A DNA stretch of 64,000 nt. Origin: Neckera pumila. Lineage: Eukaryota > Streptophyta > Bryopsida > Hypnales > Neckeraceae. The translations under genes and the position numbers were made by a program. Shown piece by piece: positions 21,958 to 33,948 of the stretch. Positions within the stretch are counted from its first letter, which is position 1; the number at the start of each line of letters is the position of its first letter. The stretch is taken from NCBI GenBank assembly GCA_963969595.1, contig OZ018416.1, forward strand, positions 17,872,065-17,936,064. Direction: 5' to 3'. Below the pieces are notes generated by a model. That model was not told where the DNA came from and did no database searches. It was given only the letters and a program-made list of their open reading frames with translations.

Positions 21958-22695
21958 CTAATGACGATGATGGCCATGATGGCGTTCATGATGATGTCCA
22001 TGATGGTGGCCACCACCCAAATGAGATTCTTGCTTCCGAATGTTGTTTGCTTCATGATGCTCATATAAAGCATATCCTCCCAGTCCCAAAGCTGCAGCCT
22101 CTGCAACTTGAGCTTCAACATGGTGTCGATGTGCATGAGCAGGATCCACTTTCTCTTCATGCTTCTCATACTGGAATACAAAAACATTTGGACGTCAAAA
22201 TTACGGTCAGGCATATGCTTCTAATCAAACATCATACCAAGACAGAAACAGCTTGCATTAGCAACTTTCTCCAAAACTTGCAACAACACATAATCAAATG
22301 AATTTTGTTTGCATTTCCTAATCTTTTACAACCAGATCAGGATGTAGTTCAATGGAACTTACAGCAGCAAAAGCTACAGCCCCAAGAGCGCCCATCTCTG
22401 CACGATGCTCGTTCTGCCGATGCCGGTGCTCCTCTGCTTGCAGATACTGCAACTCTTGACCAGGATAACCTCCATAGCCGCTGGGCTGCTGATACGGCAT
22501 CACTTGCTGTCCATAGCCTTGAGCACCATAGTAGGGACTTTGCTGTCCATATGGAGCCTGCTGGCAATACGCAGGAACTATCTGTTGTCCATACGGAGAT
22601 TGCTGTAACGGATCATAGTTATATGAAGGAGCTCCATAACCGTAGGACGATGACTGGTGACTATGGTGCCCGTGATGGTGGTGATGGTGCGACAT
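21958..22695 (-). CDS. ASR: ASR (ABA/WDS-induced) family protein, copy 4, minus-type
   Basis: Minus-strand exons 22,695-22,363 and 22,170-21,958 with a phase-0 GT-AG intron encode 181 residues. The layout matches copy 2: MSHHHHHHGHHSHQSSS, (P/A)YGQQ-rich segment, ASR domain, and a tail HHHGHHHERHHGHHRH. It differs from copy 2 by MGALGAVAF (copy 2 has MGAVGAVAF), QQVMPY (copy 2 has QQVTPY) and EANNIRKQ. It has one Cys, in VPAYCQQAPYG where copy 2 has YGQQ. It pairs head to head with copy 5. Confidence 0.9.
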
Positions 22696-23824
22696 AATCA
22701 CTTCTGCCAAATCCTTCAAATCCTCAAGATACTTCAAATCTATTTCCCAAACCCAAACTCACTCTCGCAATTCAAGACTTCTCACGCCAGAAACGAGTGT
22801 ATTCAATTCAAGATTACGGTAGTCTCACAACAATTCAGTTCAAGACGTACTACTCTCGCAACTCAAGACTAGTGCACTCTGATTGCCCACAATTCTGAAT
22901 CCCGTAAGTACGTTGATCCAAACGCCGGTGTAGTGAGCACGATACATGAACTCGGCTGCAGGCACAACTATATATGAAACCATCCGTGTGCACAAGCACC
23001 GACCTCGTGTGGCGTGAAGCAGCGTTACCTGGGAGATTAAAGTGGCTTGTGAGTGAGCCGAAGGTTTGGGAAGTTAACAGGTTTCGGAAGTTAACACGGC
23101 AAACAATTGTACCGAAGATGGAGCTGTGAGACTTCGGGACACTGGAGGCTCTTCGAAGAAGGCTTACCGGACTCTTGGTTCTTGGTGGTGTCCCCTTCTT
23201 TACAAGGAAACTTCTGTTCATTTGTGACCCAGAATAGAAAAATCCAAAAAAATCTTACCGGAAGGCGGAATGTTGATGGCGGAACGCTGCCCGCTCCTGC
23301 GACGCCGAACCTTCCTTTCCCGTGGACGTGCAGCCGCGGTCGGTTGACGCGGGGTGACGCGGCTGTCCGTCAAACTCCGGTAGCTCAACCGAAGCTTTCT
23401 TAGAAGAGCCTCCCATTGTCTAATCTACGTCATCTCCGCAGCTAATTAACCTGCCTTTCTTAGTTGCCACCTGCCTTAATTACCGTGTTCTCATATATCC
23501 TTCTCTTGTGCACTCACAAACCGCTTTAGTTCACATCCAACGCTGCTTCCGAGGTGCTTGTAAGCTCGGTATGGGCTCACATTGTTGATATAATCAACAA
23601 TAGTTACTTCCACTGCGGTAGCTCATGTATCTTACCGTCACCAGGATTGTCGATTGCAAGTTTGGGGTCAGTTTCAGTGTTCCAGGTTTGGGGATTCAAG
23701 CTAGTCTGCTTGTGAATTGTGGGCAATTTAGGAGAGGATTTTGTGTTTTGAGTGAATAGTTAGTTTTCAAGTGTGCAAGTAGATCTGGGTCTTGAGGATT
23801 TGAAGAAAATTAGCAGCAGTGATC
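22696..23824. promoter_or_regulatory. Shared divergent promoter of ASR copies 4 and 5
   Basis: Same architecture as 15,074-16,102: for the minus gene a TATA box (reverse of 22,969-22,976) and ACCGAC at 22,998-23,003; for the plus gene a GC-rich block with intact GACGTG at 23,325-23,330 and TATA-like GATATAATC at 23,587-23,595. About 100 extra bases lie at about 23,402-23,506 compared with copies 1 and 3. They include CTACGTCATC (an ACGTCA bZIP-type core) and a second TATA-like CATATATCC. Confidence 0.6.
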
Positions 23825-24560
23825 ATGTCGCATCATCACCATCACGGGCACAATGGTAGCAACCAGTCGTCGTCGTATGGTTACGGTGCTCCAACATATA
23901 ACTATGATCCATTACAGCAAGCCCCGGCTGCTCCATACGGGAAACAGATGGATCCTGTGTATGGCCAGCCGCCTTCATATGGTGGGTATGGACAGCCAGG
24001 GCCCTACTATGGCACCCAAGGATATGGACAACAAGTGATGCCGCACCAGCAACCGAGCAGCTATGGTGTCTATCCTGGTCAAGATTTGCAGTATCTGCAA
24101 GCAGAGGAGCACCGGCATCGGCAGAACGAGCATCGCGCGGAGATGGGTGCTCTTGGGGCTGTTGCTTTTGCTGCAGTAAGTTCCTGCAAACTACATCTCG
24201 ATCTTGTTGTAATCTTTTTGGAGATGCAAACAAAATTCATGTGATTATGTGTTGTTGCAAGTTTTGGTGAAGGTTGCCAATGCAAGTTGTTTCTGTCTTG
24301 GTATGATATTCGATGAGAAGCATCTGACTGACCGTGATTTTGATGTCCAAATGTTTTTTGTATTCCAGTATGAGAAGCATGAAGAGAAAGTGGATCCTGC
24401 TCATGCACATCGACACCATGTTGAAGCTCAAGTCGCGGAGGCTGCAGCTCTAGGGCAGGGAGGATATGCTTTATATGAGCATCATGAAGCAAACACAATA
24501 TACAAGCAAGAACCTGATCTGGGTGGTGTCCATCACCACGGACACTATCATAATCATTAG
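23825..24560 (+). CDS. ASR: ASR (ABA/WDS-induced) family protein, copy 5, plus-type with short tail
   Basis: Exons 23,825-24,175 and 24,369-24,560 with a phase-0 GT-AG intron encode 180 residues. Exon 1, the intron and the first part of exon 2 are almost identical to copy 3. From about 24,496 the sequence diverges sharply: the C-terminus reads HHEANTIYKQEPDLGGVHHH then GHYHNH, seven residues shorter, with a weaker His tail, and the 3' flank is unrelated to the other copies. The ASR domain itself is complete. Fewer His residues could lower metal binding; that is inference. It is the right-hand member of the second head-to-head pair and the last ASR gene of the cluster. Confidence 0.9.
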
Positions 24561-27194
24561 AGATCAAGAGATGGAACAAACTGTCTCTGTTCAATAGTAC
24601 CCTGACGAAGAATGTCAAACAATACTAGACGTTTGTTGAGAGAGTTAGTCTGTTTCTGCTTTCAAATTTATTTTTTTCTCTGAAAGTGCAATGCATTATC
24701 TTTCCATATTCATGGCCATGCAAACAGAATCTACATTAACAGCTTCACCTTTCATATTCTCCAAGCATGCAGAAAAACTGCACAATTCGCTATTTTCTAA
24801 ATAGTGGCCGAAATCGTGTCTTCTACCTTAAACAATGTGCATTCCAACTTCACTTTGCAGAATGATGGTTGTCCCGTGCATTTGAGATAAATTGTTGGCT
24901 TGACGTCCATGCTTACGCAAATCAGAGGTTAATGGTTTTGATCAGGCTCTTCGTTTGCAAGCTAACTTCCTCTCCAGCTTTGGCTTGCATTGTAATCCAC
25001 TCACATGACCTGTTGAGTAGAATGGACTTCAAAGTTAGGATCCCTGCAGCTTCAAATGAAAGCTCCCTGTTGGATTTGAAACAGATTGCTGTCAGTACGA
25101 GGATTGCTGAGTACAATCCGTGTATGCTCCATCTTGCTCACAGCGCCAGAAAGCTCCGCCGCACGAGTTTGGGGGAGCAGCAACTGTTGCAAGGCAGGTT
25201 GCAATTACATTGGCAAGTTTGTGATTGTCAAAGATGAGGATGATGCACAAGCTGTGTTTTTCTTTCATAAATTAGGACAGTTGGAGGGCTGCCATTAGCA
25301 TCTCTTCTTGAGCATGGTGAAGTGTTCAAGCTTCTAGAAGTGTGAAGACGTGTTATAGATTCAACATAAAAGAAATAATTTGATGATGACTTTTACACAA
25401 TAGTTGTAAAATATGATTCATTTCAATCACATCCATATACTTAGTTGGATCTAATACCACATTTATTAATATTCATTAATGCCAAATATAACCAAAATCT
25501 AATCATTATTTTCAATATTAGTTTTAGATTGAAAATTAGTAGAGAACTAAGTTCTAAATTTTGTTCAACTTCAGATCATTTTGAAGATTTTTATTTTATT
25601 TGATTATTCAAGTTGTTTTTAAAGGATCAACTCTTGAACTAGAAAAGTTATTTTTGGAGTTGAAATGTACTTCTATCCATTGATGTATAGAATATTTGCA
25701 CAATAAATTGTTGAAAACATATACATTCAAAATGCTAATCAAATATAGAACTCTGCAAACAAATAGAGGGGATGAAAAAATATATATGCATATGATTTTG
25801 TGTACTTAGGACATATTTGTGTTCATCCATTGTTTAAAATTTGAATGTCTATTTTCTCTCAAAATAACATTAAAATGAAAATTGGCAGTACAACATTCAA
25901 AAAGAATCATAGGCCATAAAAGTTCCCAAAAAAAATATACACCTCCAATGTATATATTTACAAATACATAAGTATATATATATGATACATATATAGATAT
26001 AAATTTTAATCCATAGAATGTAGATATGGTTATCTACATATCTATATATCATATCATTTGTTGAACTTTGTCAATAAATCCAATATATCATTCATGAAAA
26101 TTTGGGGGACTTTTTCACAAGTACATTCCCATGTATTGAATATTTTTATCACTTGTATTTTAGTCATATGTGTGCCCCTTTGGATTTGGAAATTCAACTC
26201 TGTGTGTGACTACCCTGCATTAGATTTAGATTCAAACACAAATTGAAAATTAATTGAAATGTCTAAAGTTGTGAATTATTATAAATGAAGACTATGTTGC
26301 AAACCATGTTTCTACTAATGCTACCACTATACAATAATAACATGGGATTTGTCTGAGTTTCATCCGAAGATTTTCATCTAATAAAAACAAAACATGATTT
26401 CCAATGCAACAAGAAAAAATCCCTCTCCAATGTTTCAGGTGGAAGGCTCTAAAACCAACATGGGATCTAAAATGGTTCAAATGTAGCATAGTGGTTATTT
26501 GAGACCATAAAAACGTATCTATAGTACAAATTTTAAGTCACATTCCAAAAAAGGTTTAAAATATATACAATGGACATGCATCCACATCCTGAAATGATCA
26601 CAGTGAGCATATTTGAATCATTTTAGAATCCTCCATCTTCATCCTAGAAGGACAAAGCCTATTACCATTTAATCTATCTCAATTTTTTTGTGTTTTCTCT
26701 ATTTTTGTGTTTTCAAGCTATGGCCCTACAATATAGTGAAAATAATGTCATAGAATGATAGCATTGCCCCTTTTTCAACTTCAATAATTTTTGGACTTTT
26801 GCTTTGATTCAAATTACTGCATTTGCAAAAATAAAATTAGCATATCCATATCCATATCTTCTTGGGAAAAATTGTAGCTTCTTCTAAGGTTTCATTCTTC
26901 GTCATCTCAGTACATTTTTGGCATGTCACCTTCCATCAAAAACAACAAATATACTCTATTTGTAATGATTAAAGTACTATTTTATATCCATATTTTAGTA
27001 CTCATATATAGACACTTTTAATAAGGCAATGCATCTTATTTATTTGTGATTCCAAAATTAAAGTTGAAAAAAATTCAATCATTTTTTAATAAACAAAACT
27101 TGGACCTTATTTGCATTGAATATTTATAAAATTATTAGTGTTATTATTAATCTATTTTATCAATTTTATTTTTCAAAACACTACATTTCAATGC
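24561..27194. other. Gene-free 3' flank and AT-rich DNA
   Basis: No supported gene. A less AT-rich piece at about 24,870-25,300 has overlapping short frames (one reads APPHEFGGAATVARQVAITL, another NYIGKFVIVKDEDDAQAVFF) that may be remnants of exons. I do not recognise them and no full gene model closes. After 25,380 the DNA is very AT-rich with no structure that I can name. Confidence 0.45.
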
Positions 27195-27615
27195 CATTAG
27201 AGAAAAATTCAGCCCCTTGGAGGGCCGTCCGAAGTTGACATGCCATGCTATTTTTTGCATGGCCTGTCAACTTTGAAATTGCTCTTGGTGAGCAGTCAGA
27301 GTCTCTGACTGCTCACCGGAGCAGTCAAGTTTCGCAGAATTTTTTTAATTTTTTTTAATAAATCTTTTTTCTTAAGATTTCAAATATATGTATTTTTTTT
27401 TTAAAATTTTAAATTTTAAAATTTTTTTTTTAAATTTATTTATTTATTTTATATTTTTTTAATTCTGAATTTTGGGTTCCTACGCCACTATCGCTGTAGT
27501 TTCAGCAAAGCAGAAATAGGGTGAAAACGATTTTTTGAGCAAAATAAAAGCAAACTTCAGGGTACCTCGGAGGGCTGTGGAGCAGTGCTTCAGAGGCCTA
27601 AAATTTCCTCTAATG
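27195..27615. mobile_element. CATTAG-ended TIR element 1, with internal hairpins
   Basis: Ends are imperfect inverted repeats (CATTAGAGAAAAATTCAGCC at the left; reverse of the right end CATTAGAGGAAATTTTAGGC). Inside are a perfect 15-bp hairpin with a 1-base loop (27,287-27,301 and 27,303-27,317, GGTGAGCAGTCAGAG) and a 17-bp hairpin with one mismatch (about 27,232-27,273, AAGTTGACATGCCATGC). No coding capacity; non-autonomous. Confidence 0.6.
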
Positions 27616-29822
27616 AATCATTCCATTGGTCCAAACACTATACTATAGTTTGAAAACACCTATTCTACAACTAAATTTTGAGTGAAAATTATCTTATTTA
27701 ATTTTTCAAAGATGAAATCAAAGATTTTCAATAAGTCATTAATTGTTCAAATTCATTGGTGATGATTTCAAATTATCATGATTTTTTGAAAAATATTGAA
27801 AAAAAATCATATCAAATTCAAAATTAGCTCCAAAAATTTGAAAACTTCTCTATAGGTGCATATTATAGTAAAGAATATTGCAGTATAAACAAAATCTCTT
27901 ATTTCAACTATATAAGGAAACCAATAGACCATAGTAATAGGTCCAATGTTTAATATGCAATAAAATGTTCTATTTTAGGATTTTTGAAAATTCTCAAATT
28001 CAGGTTCGAAAGCAAGGAGGTAGGAATTGCCAAAATACACTAACTAAAGGTACACATGTCCATTTCCAGCACTTTTAAAATTTCTTCCTCGTAGACCAGA
28101 GGTGCACATTTTCTTTTTAGAATGTACTCCATTGATATATAAAGATGGAATTGGGTGCAAGGGTGGGATGTATTATGTCTACCTTTAAGGGATTTTTGAA
28201 TGATCTATGGCACACAATCCTTCATGTTTGTTAATAAATTCTTGGACACTCCCACAAGTCCCTTCTTGAGTGTGTCATGATAAAGAAAATCTTCTCTACC
28301 ACTTCTAAAATGGATGAAAATATGTCGTTTGCCATCCTTGAACTACTTTGGGGGGGGCATCCAAAAGCCACATTAATGTTGTAGTGAGGACATACAACTT
28401 TCATTATACAGGAATTTCAAAATACTTGGTGCAAAAACCGGGGATAAGGTAAATGTACCAATAACCAATCATTTAAGCAATTTTGAAGTGGATCATACGC
28501 AATATAAGGTGGTATAAAATTTTCATATATAGGAAGATAGGAAATATGGAAATAGCAAGTTTTTCAAATTTTTATTCCCGAAATTGAAATTACTGTGAAT
28601 TTTTGAGAGCCATAAAGTACTCTTCATCAATAGCCAATGTCACAACATTCAGTAGCATGTGTTGATGTTGCCTTGGTTCTACAATGATAATGTGCCTCTA
28701 CATCCTCCACCTGTCTAATTCATTAGTAGCTATTGATGAAGCATTGTTGGGGTGTGGAATATACCACACCATCATTGTAGAGCTACTAAATGTTATGGTC
28801 TAAGGTAGTGTGCTGTAAAAGCGACCCTCTCTTTCAAACCGACCCTATAAGTAGTTGTAGAATGGATTGGAGGTGATCCTTGAATGGACCACTTTAGCTA
28901 TTGAATGCATTTTGAAAAAATTGTTTTTCTATTGCAAGAGCCAATCATTGACCTTGATTTCCTCAAATCACTTTAGAAGTTGCAAGGGGACGGATTTTGG
29001 GAGACCTAGGGGTCACAAATAGGTACCTACAAGAGACATCTTTGAAAATTCATAACTAATTCAAAAATACTTCAAAAAATATGAAACCACTTGTGTTACA
29101 TTTGGCATCTATTTTGCTTTCTCTAAAAAATGAGCTAAAAATATTTTTGATCATGCAAACCTATGAAAAAGGCGAATTAGCCCTTAAAGGGTCGCTTTTA
29201 GAGCCTACTACCTTAGAGTGGCTTTCAATTCCGATCATAGCCGAACTCCTTTCTTGCTCACTACTTTAGGGGCATGTGTCATGACCTTATTAGTCCCTAC
29301 CTTGCAAAGGACAAAAAACACACATTCCAAACTTGAGTTCCAGCCTTGGTTGGAAACAATGCACCCTACAGGTTGAATACTAAGCGTGGTTGATTACTGG
29401 TACCCTTACTTGTTAGTTTTGCTCTGGTAATTTTTTATTTTTTATTTTTTGAAACAAATGTGCTCTGTTAGTTTTCACAAACCTCAGCCCTCCTCCTAAC
29501 CGGACTAATTGTTCCTTTCTTGTTTTTTAATTACACCGTCCTTTTGAAGGAACTAAATAACTAAATAAAGCCACATTAATTTGGGCTCCTCCAGGTTAAC
29601 TGTGCCCAATCCTGTACTCCAGGGGCTACTGCAGGGGTTACAGAGGATCAAATTCAAAGCCATTTAACCCTGTTCCATATCAACTCCATCTTAAATGTAA
29701 GTTATTCAATGTTCAGAGGGCAACTGAAAGGAATGTAAAGTACACTAAATAGTGTAACTATAAATTATAACCTGCCTGAGGTACACCAGAATTAGTTTTT
29801 AAAGATTTCGGAGGTACATTAT
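27616..29822. other. Gene-free AT-rich DNA
   Basis: No supported gene. An inverted pair (CTTCATCAATAGC near 28,622 and GCTATTGATGAAG near 28,730, with a second weaker pair inside) marks a probable small foldback element at about 28,620-28,800. Confidence 0.45.
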
Positions 29823-30737
29823 CCTCTAAAGTCCCATTGTCCCCTCGGGAACAAAATGGATTTCGGGCAAGCTATTACAGTCTCAATATTCATTAAAACT
29901 TTTTGTGAAGATAGAAAAACACATTAGCTTTCTTGAAGTTTAATTTTTATTTCAATTGATGCCTGTGAGCAAAAGTTTTGGCATAAAAATCCCTTGTTTT
30001 GGGTGCAATAAGCAGAAACTCCCCCACATCAAAATAAATAAATAAATAAATAAAAATTTGTTTCTCATAGATTGTACTTTTATCTACATAGAAAGTTTTG
30101 ATTCATTCCATTCGGATTTGTGATGTGAAAGTTATGGACAATCTTATTTTTTGGGCAACAAGAGCATTTTGTTGAAAATAAAACTTGTAGGATTCATTTC
30201 TAAACTCAATTTTCACATTTTAAAAGAAAAGAAAGTTTTCTAAGGTTAAGATCTTTTGCTAAAATTATCTCATTGTTGAGAGTTAGTGTATTCTAACTCC
30301 ATCTTAGAGCTATTAACAATTTAGATTTTCGTTCAATCTTGAACCTACTTCTACTTAACAATTTTTTAATGAGTGAAAATTAAGTTTGTTTTGTTTTGCT
30401 TTGTTTTTTTACATTCTTGAACTATCAACTCAATTTTCAACATAAAAATTTAGAAATTCAAAATTAATAGTGCAAAATATTTTAATTAAGATGATTCCAA
30501 TCCAAAAAATCTAGTTGAGTGAGGTGCAAAAAAAAATTCACTTTCAATGCAAATATCTTACAATCTATGTGGTCAAAGATTATGAAATTCTTCTACACAT
30601 TTATATATTAGTCTAGTTTAAGATCCTACAATTAGATATGCAAAAAAAAACAAATTTTAAATTTTTTTGCTCTTTGCAATCAAAAAGGCAATTTTGAGTC
30701 TTTTTTGATGGAAATAAGGCCCTTGGAATTTAGGGGT
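29823..30737 (+). mobile_element. TTAA-type non-autonomous element, copy 1
   Basis: Starts CCTCTAAAG..CCCATTGTCCCC and ends TTTAGGGG. Both sides are flanked by TTAT (29,819-29,822 and 30,738-30,741), a matching variant of the family's TTAA. The interior shares blocks with the copies at 44,849 and 56,325, such as the stretch about poor recognition of ATAGATTG..TTTTATCTAC and the end block AAGGCCCTTGG. No open frame of interest. Confidence 0.7.
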
Positions 30738-30786
30738 TATTTTGGTGTTCTTGAACAGCGTTTAGGCAAATATTTTTTGAGTTTAA

Positions 30787-31030
30787 CCCCTAAAGTTGTT
30801 TGACTATGTTTCACCAAAAAACACTCAAAATGGTTTGTTTCGATGGCAAAGGCCCCTCAAAAATGACAAATGAACTCCTATTACATCTAAACGTAAGATC
30901 TAGTGGTAGACTACTTCATTATGTTGTAATTAAAAAAAAGGTTTTGACCACACAGATTGTGAGATTATAGTGTTTGAAGTTGAAAAAATATTTTGGGGGG
31001 CATCCAAATTCCGGGCAGCCCTGATTTGGA
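30787..31030 (-). mobile_element. TTAA-type element, partial, reversed
   Basis: Begins TTAA (30,783-30,786) then CCCCTAAAGTTGTTTGACTA, very like the element at 63,454. Homology fades near 31,030, so only one end is present. Confidence 0.55.
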
Positions 31031-31559
31031 GAGGCTTTTGTACAAATTAATTTCACTTTTCTGCTTGAATGTTTTTTGCTTGTTTTTTGTGATAAAGTTG
31101 GCCATATGTTCTAATTTTTTTATAAACAGTGCAGTTTAAGATTTCAACTAGCTCTAGAAGAGGAAAAAATAAAAATAAAAATTGCCCAAGACATCAAACT
31201 TTGGCAAGCTTGATCAATTTGTGTCTATGCTAAAGTGAAGGGCAGTTGTGCATATTGGGCATGGCACGGGAGGAAGCTGGGTTAGGGTTAGCAAAGCCTG
31301 GCTCACCACAAACCACTGACACTGGATAAAGTTCTCCTTGATTTTAAAGATATTTTCCTTTCCCACAATTTTGAAGATACTCCTTGCTCCCTAAACTATA
31401 ATTCTAGAATGTTCACCATTAAATTTCAATGACTTTATAATGTAGGGCGCCAATCTCCCATAGCTTGTAAAGCCGTTTACATTGTATATTCAAAGATGAG
31501 AAGAGCAGATCTTTATACAAGTAGGGTGGTAGGAAATAAAACAACCCATGTGGGATATG

Positions 31560-32040
31560 TGAATTAGAATTACTAGGAGCTCAACCGCTCATAGTTAAGT
31601 GAAAAGTAGGAATTGTGTTCAAATTAAAATCTTAGGCCTCATTTTGTCATAGTAGAATAACTTTTTTTAAAAGAAATTGAACTACTAAAAATTTAAGAAA
31701 GAAAGCTAACTTTCATTTCCAAAAATCCATTTTAGAATTTGAGTCTCCAATCAAAAGTTATAGACAAATTTCAAAGAGGGGTTGGAAGGGACATTTTCAT
31801 TGACATTTTCAAACACCCTCTCTGAATTTTGTCCATAACTTTTTTTTAGAGACTCAAAATCACAAACAGATTTCTGGAGATGAAAACTAACTTGATTTAC
31901 CTTTTTTTTTTGGTTCAAAGTTTTAAGAAATAAATTATTCTACTCTGCCAAAATGAGGTCTGAAATTCTATTTTGAACATAATTTATATGTTTTAACAAA
32001 TGAGTGGTCAAGCTCTCCTTTGCAAATTATCCCATATCCT
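31560..32040. mobile_element. Foldback (large imperfect inverted repeat) element
   Basis: Two arms of roughly 220 bases (left ending at 31,781, right starting at about 31,815) are reverse complements of each other with scattered mismatches and small gaps. Clear paired blocks are AGGCCTCATTTTG with CAAAATGAGGTCT, GAGTCTCC with the right-arm AGAGACTC, and CAAAGAGGGG with ACCCTCTCTG. It has no coding capacity and would fold into a long stem, as in MITE/foldback elements or hairpin small-RNA precursors. The outer limits are approximate. Confidence 0.7.
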
Positions 32041-33948
32041 TTGAGGATTCATGAAGGACAATGGATTTGATTATAAAAACGACCTCTCCACCCATCCTTC
32101 CAACAAGTTTCAAAGAAGCAATTGTATTAATTTACCATAAAAAAAATTGAATGGGAGTTTGTCAAATGACAAATTGGTAATAGATTTAATGGATTCTTTG
32201 GGCATTTTTCTTTTTTAATTGAATGGTAGTTTGGAGTAACTACCCATTTGGCTACAAGAAGCTATAGAGCATCTGCCTTCCTGCCACCACCTCTTTATAC
32301 ACTGTGACAAGGTTTATGAATTCAATAAATTGTCAGAGAAGTATCGGACCTGAATCTTGGCTAAAAGCCTGTCCATGGCCTTGCCCAAGCTCTTTTGGGC
32401 ATGGTATTGCAATTTTCACTCCAGTATAAAGAGCCTTGCCCGTGCTGCCTTTCGTCCATTGAAAACGACATTTTCCCCCATAACTTTTTGTTAACAAATT
32501 CAAAAGAAAAAAAATTAGTGGAGCGGCAAGGTACTCCTTGTCCCCACATCCAAAAAAATTCAAAATATAAAGTGTATTTTTCTATTCATAGTGAGCTACC
32601 CAAAATCGCTATGCTGCCAGAAAACACAGTTTGGTCCTTTAGAGGTTAACTAGCTATAATATTCCCTTTAAGAGCAGCTTTACACCTGGAGGCCAGTCCA
32701 ATTTTCCTTGAGGCTGATTGCACAAAATTTTAGCCCCTTTTAGACTTAAGGTCATCCTCAACTATTCATTAGAAAAGAATTATAAGGGGGCAAATTCTTC
32801 CATGTGTAAAGGCTTGAGGTTGATAATTAAGGCCGATTTAATAAAACCTAAAAAAGTTTAGCCCCTCTCTTGTTCTTTTCAAGGATGCTTTATACTTAGA
32901 GGTTGAACCAATTCCCCTTGAGGTTGATTGAACAAAGTTCAATAAATTTGATTTGTTGAAAAAAATATATATTTTACAAAAAAAGTTTTTTTTAATTGAA
33001 ATCTAACATTGGCCTTTGATTCATGGTGAACCCAATGAGTTTGGCCATGTCAAATTGTATTTTTTTTATTAAAAAATTTGTTCCATCAAATTGGCATGAT
33101 TGCTAGATGTAAAGGAACTGGAATCAATTTCAGCCTTTTATCCAATCTGGAATGAAGGTTTTGGGCCTCTTATATAACAAATTGACTCACTTTTCAAGTG
33201 TAAAGTGACCCTAATTTCCATATTGAACCGTTTTATCAAGTATTGAGTCTTAGTTTTCTCTATTTTTTCTTGAAATAGAAATTCTATAGATTTTTCAGCA
33301 ATTTTTTTCCAATGTTTTCAAATTGAAACCATGGTTCTTTCCAATTCCATTTAACTAAAAATGAATTCATTGTCAATTTTTTCCAAACTTGAATACAATA
33401 AAAGAGATGTCACTACAAGAATGACTTCATACTAAATTACATGATTGTTTGTTCTTGTCTATACATTTTCCTTCTTCATTGCTCAAAGCTCATTGAATAA
33501 ATTACTCACTCAAGTGTGTCATCCCATTACATTAATTTATCTTGTTAGTGAGGGCCCAAATTTAGTGTTAAGGGGAGAGTGCCTGTTATCATTACCCTTA
33601 ACTCCTAAAGGAAATGTTGAACCAACATAGTCCTTGAAATTAGCGGAAAACCATATATTTGACACACAAAACAATAATATTGGATGTCAACATGATCTAT
33701 AAATAGTTGTACTATGGATTGAAGCATGTTGTTGAATTAACATGAATCTAAAATGCAATCTACGATATATATTCTATAGGCCAATTAGTAGGCTTGTATT
33801 TGTATTTTGGATCATGTATAGTATAGCTCATTGAAGCACATGGGTAGAAGTCAATCAAATTTCAAGACATGACCATATGCACAAGCCAAGGTTGTACTTC
33901 TGAATAATGACTAGAACAGCTTATAATCATTGCATATTTTGTAATTAA
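32041..33948. other. Gene-free AT-rich DNA
   Basis: No supported gene. TCCTTTAGAGGTTAA at about 32,635-32,649 looks like the right end of another TTAA-type element whose left end I could not find. Confidence 0.45.

Noticed and set aside
24869..25298. Possible exons downstream of ASR copy 5
   Set aside because: Overlapping frames look partly protein-like, but there is no ATG start, no closing gene model and no family match.
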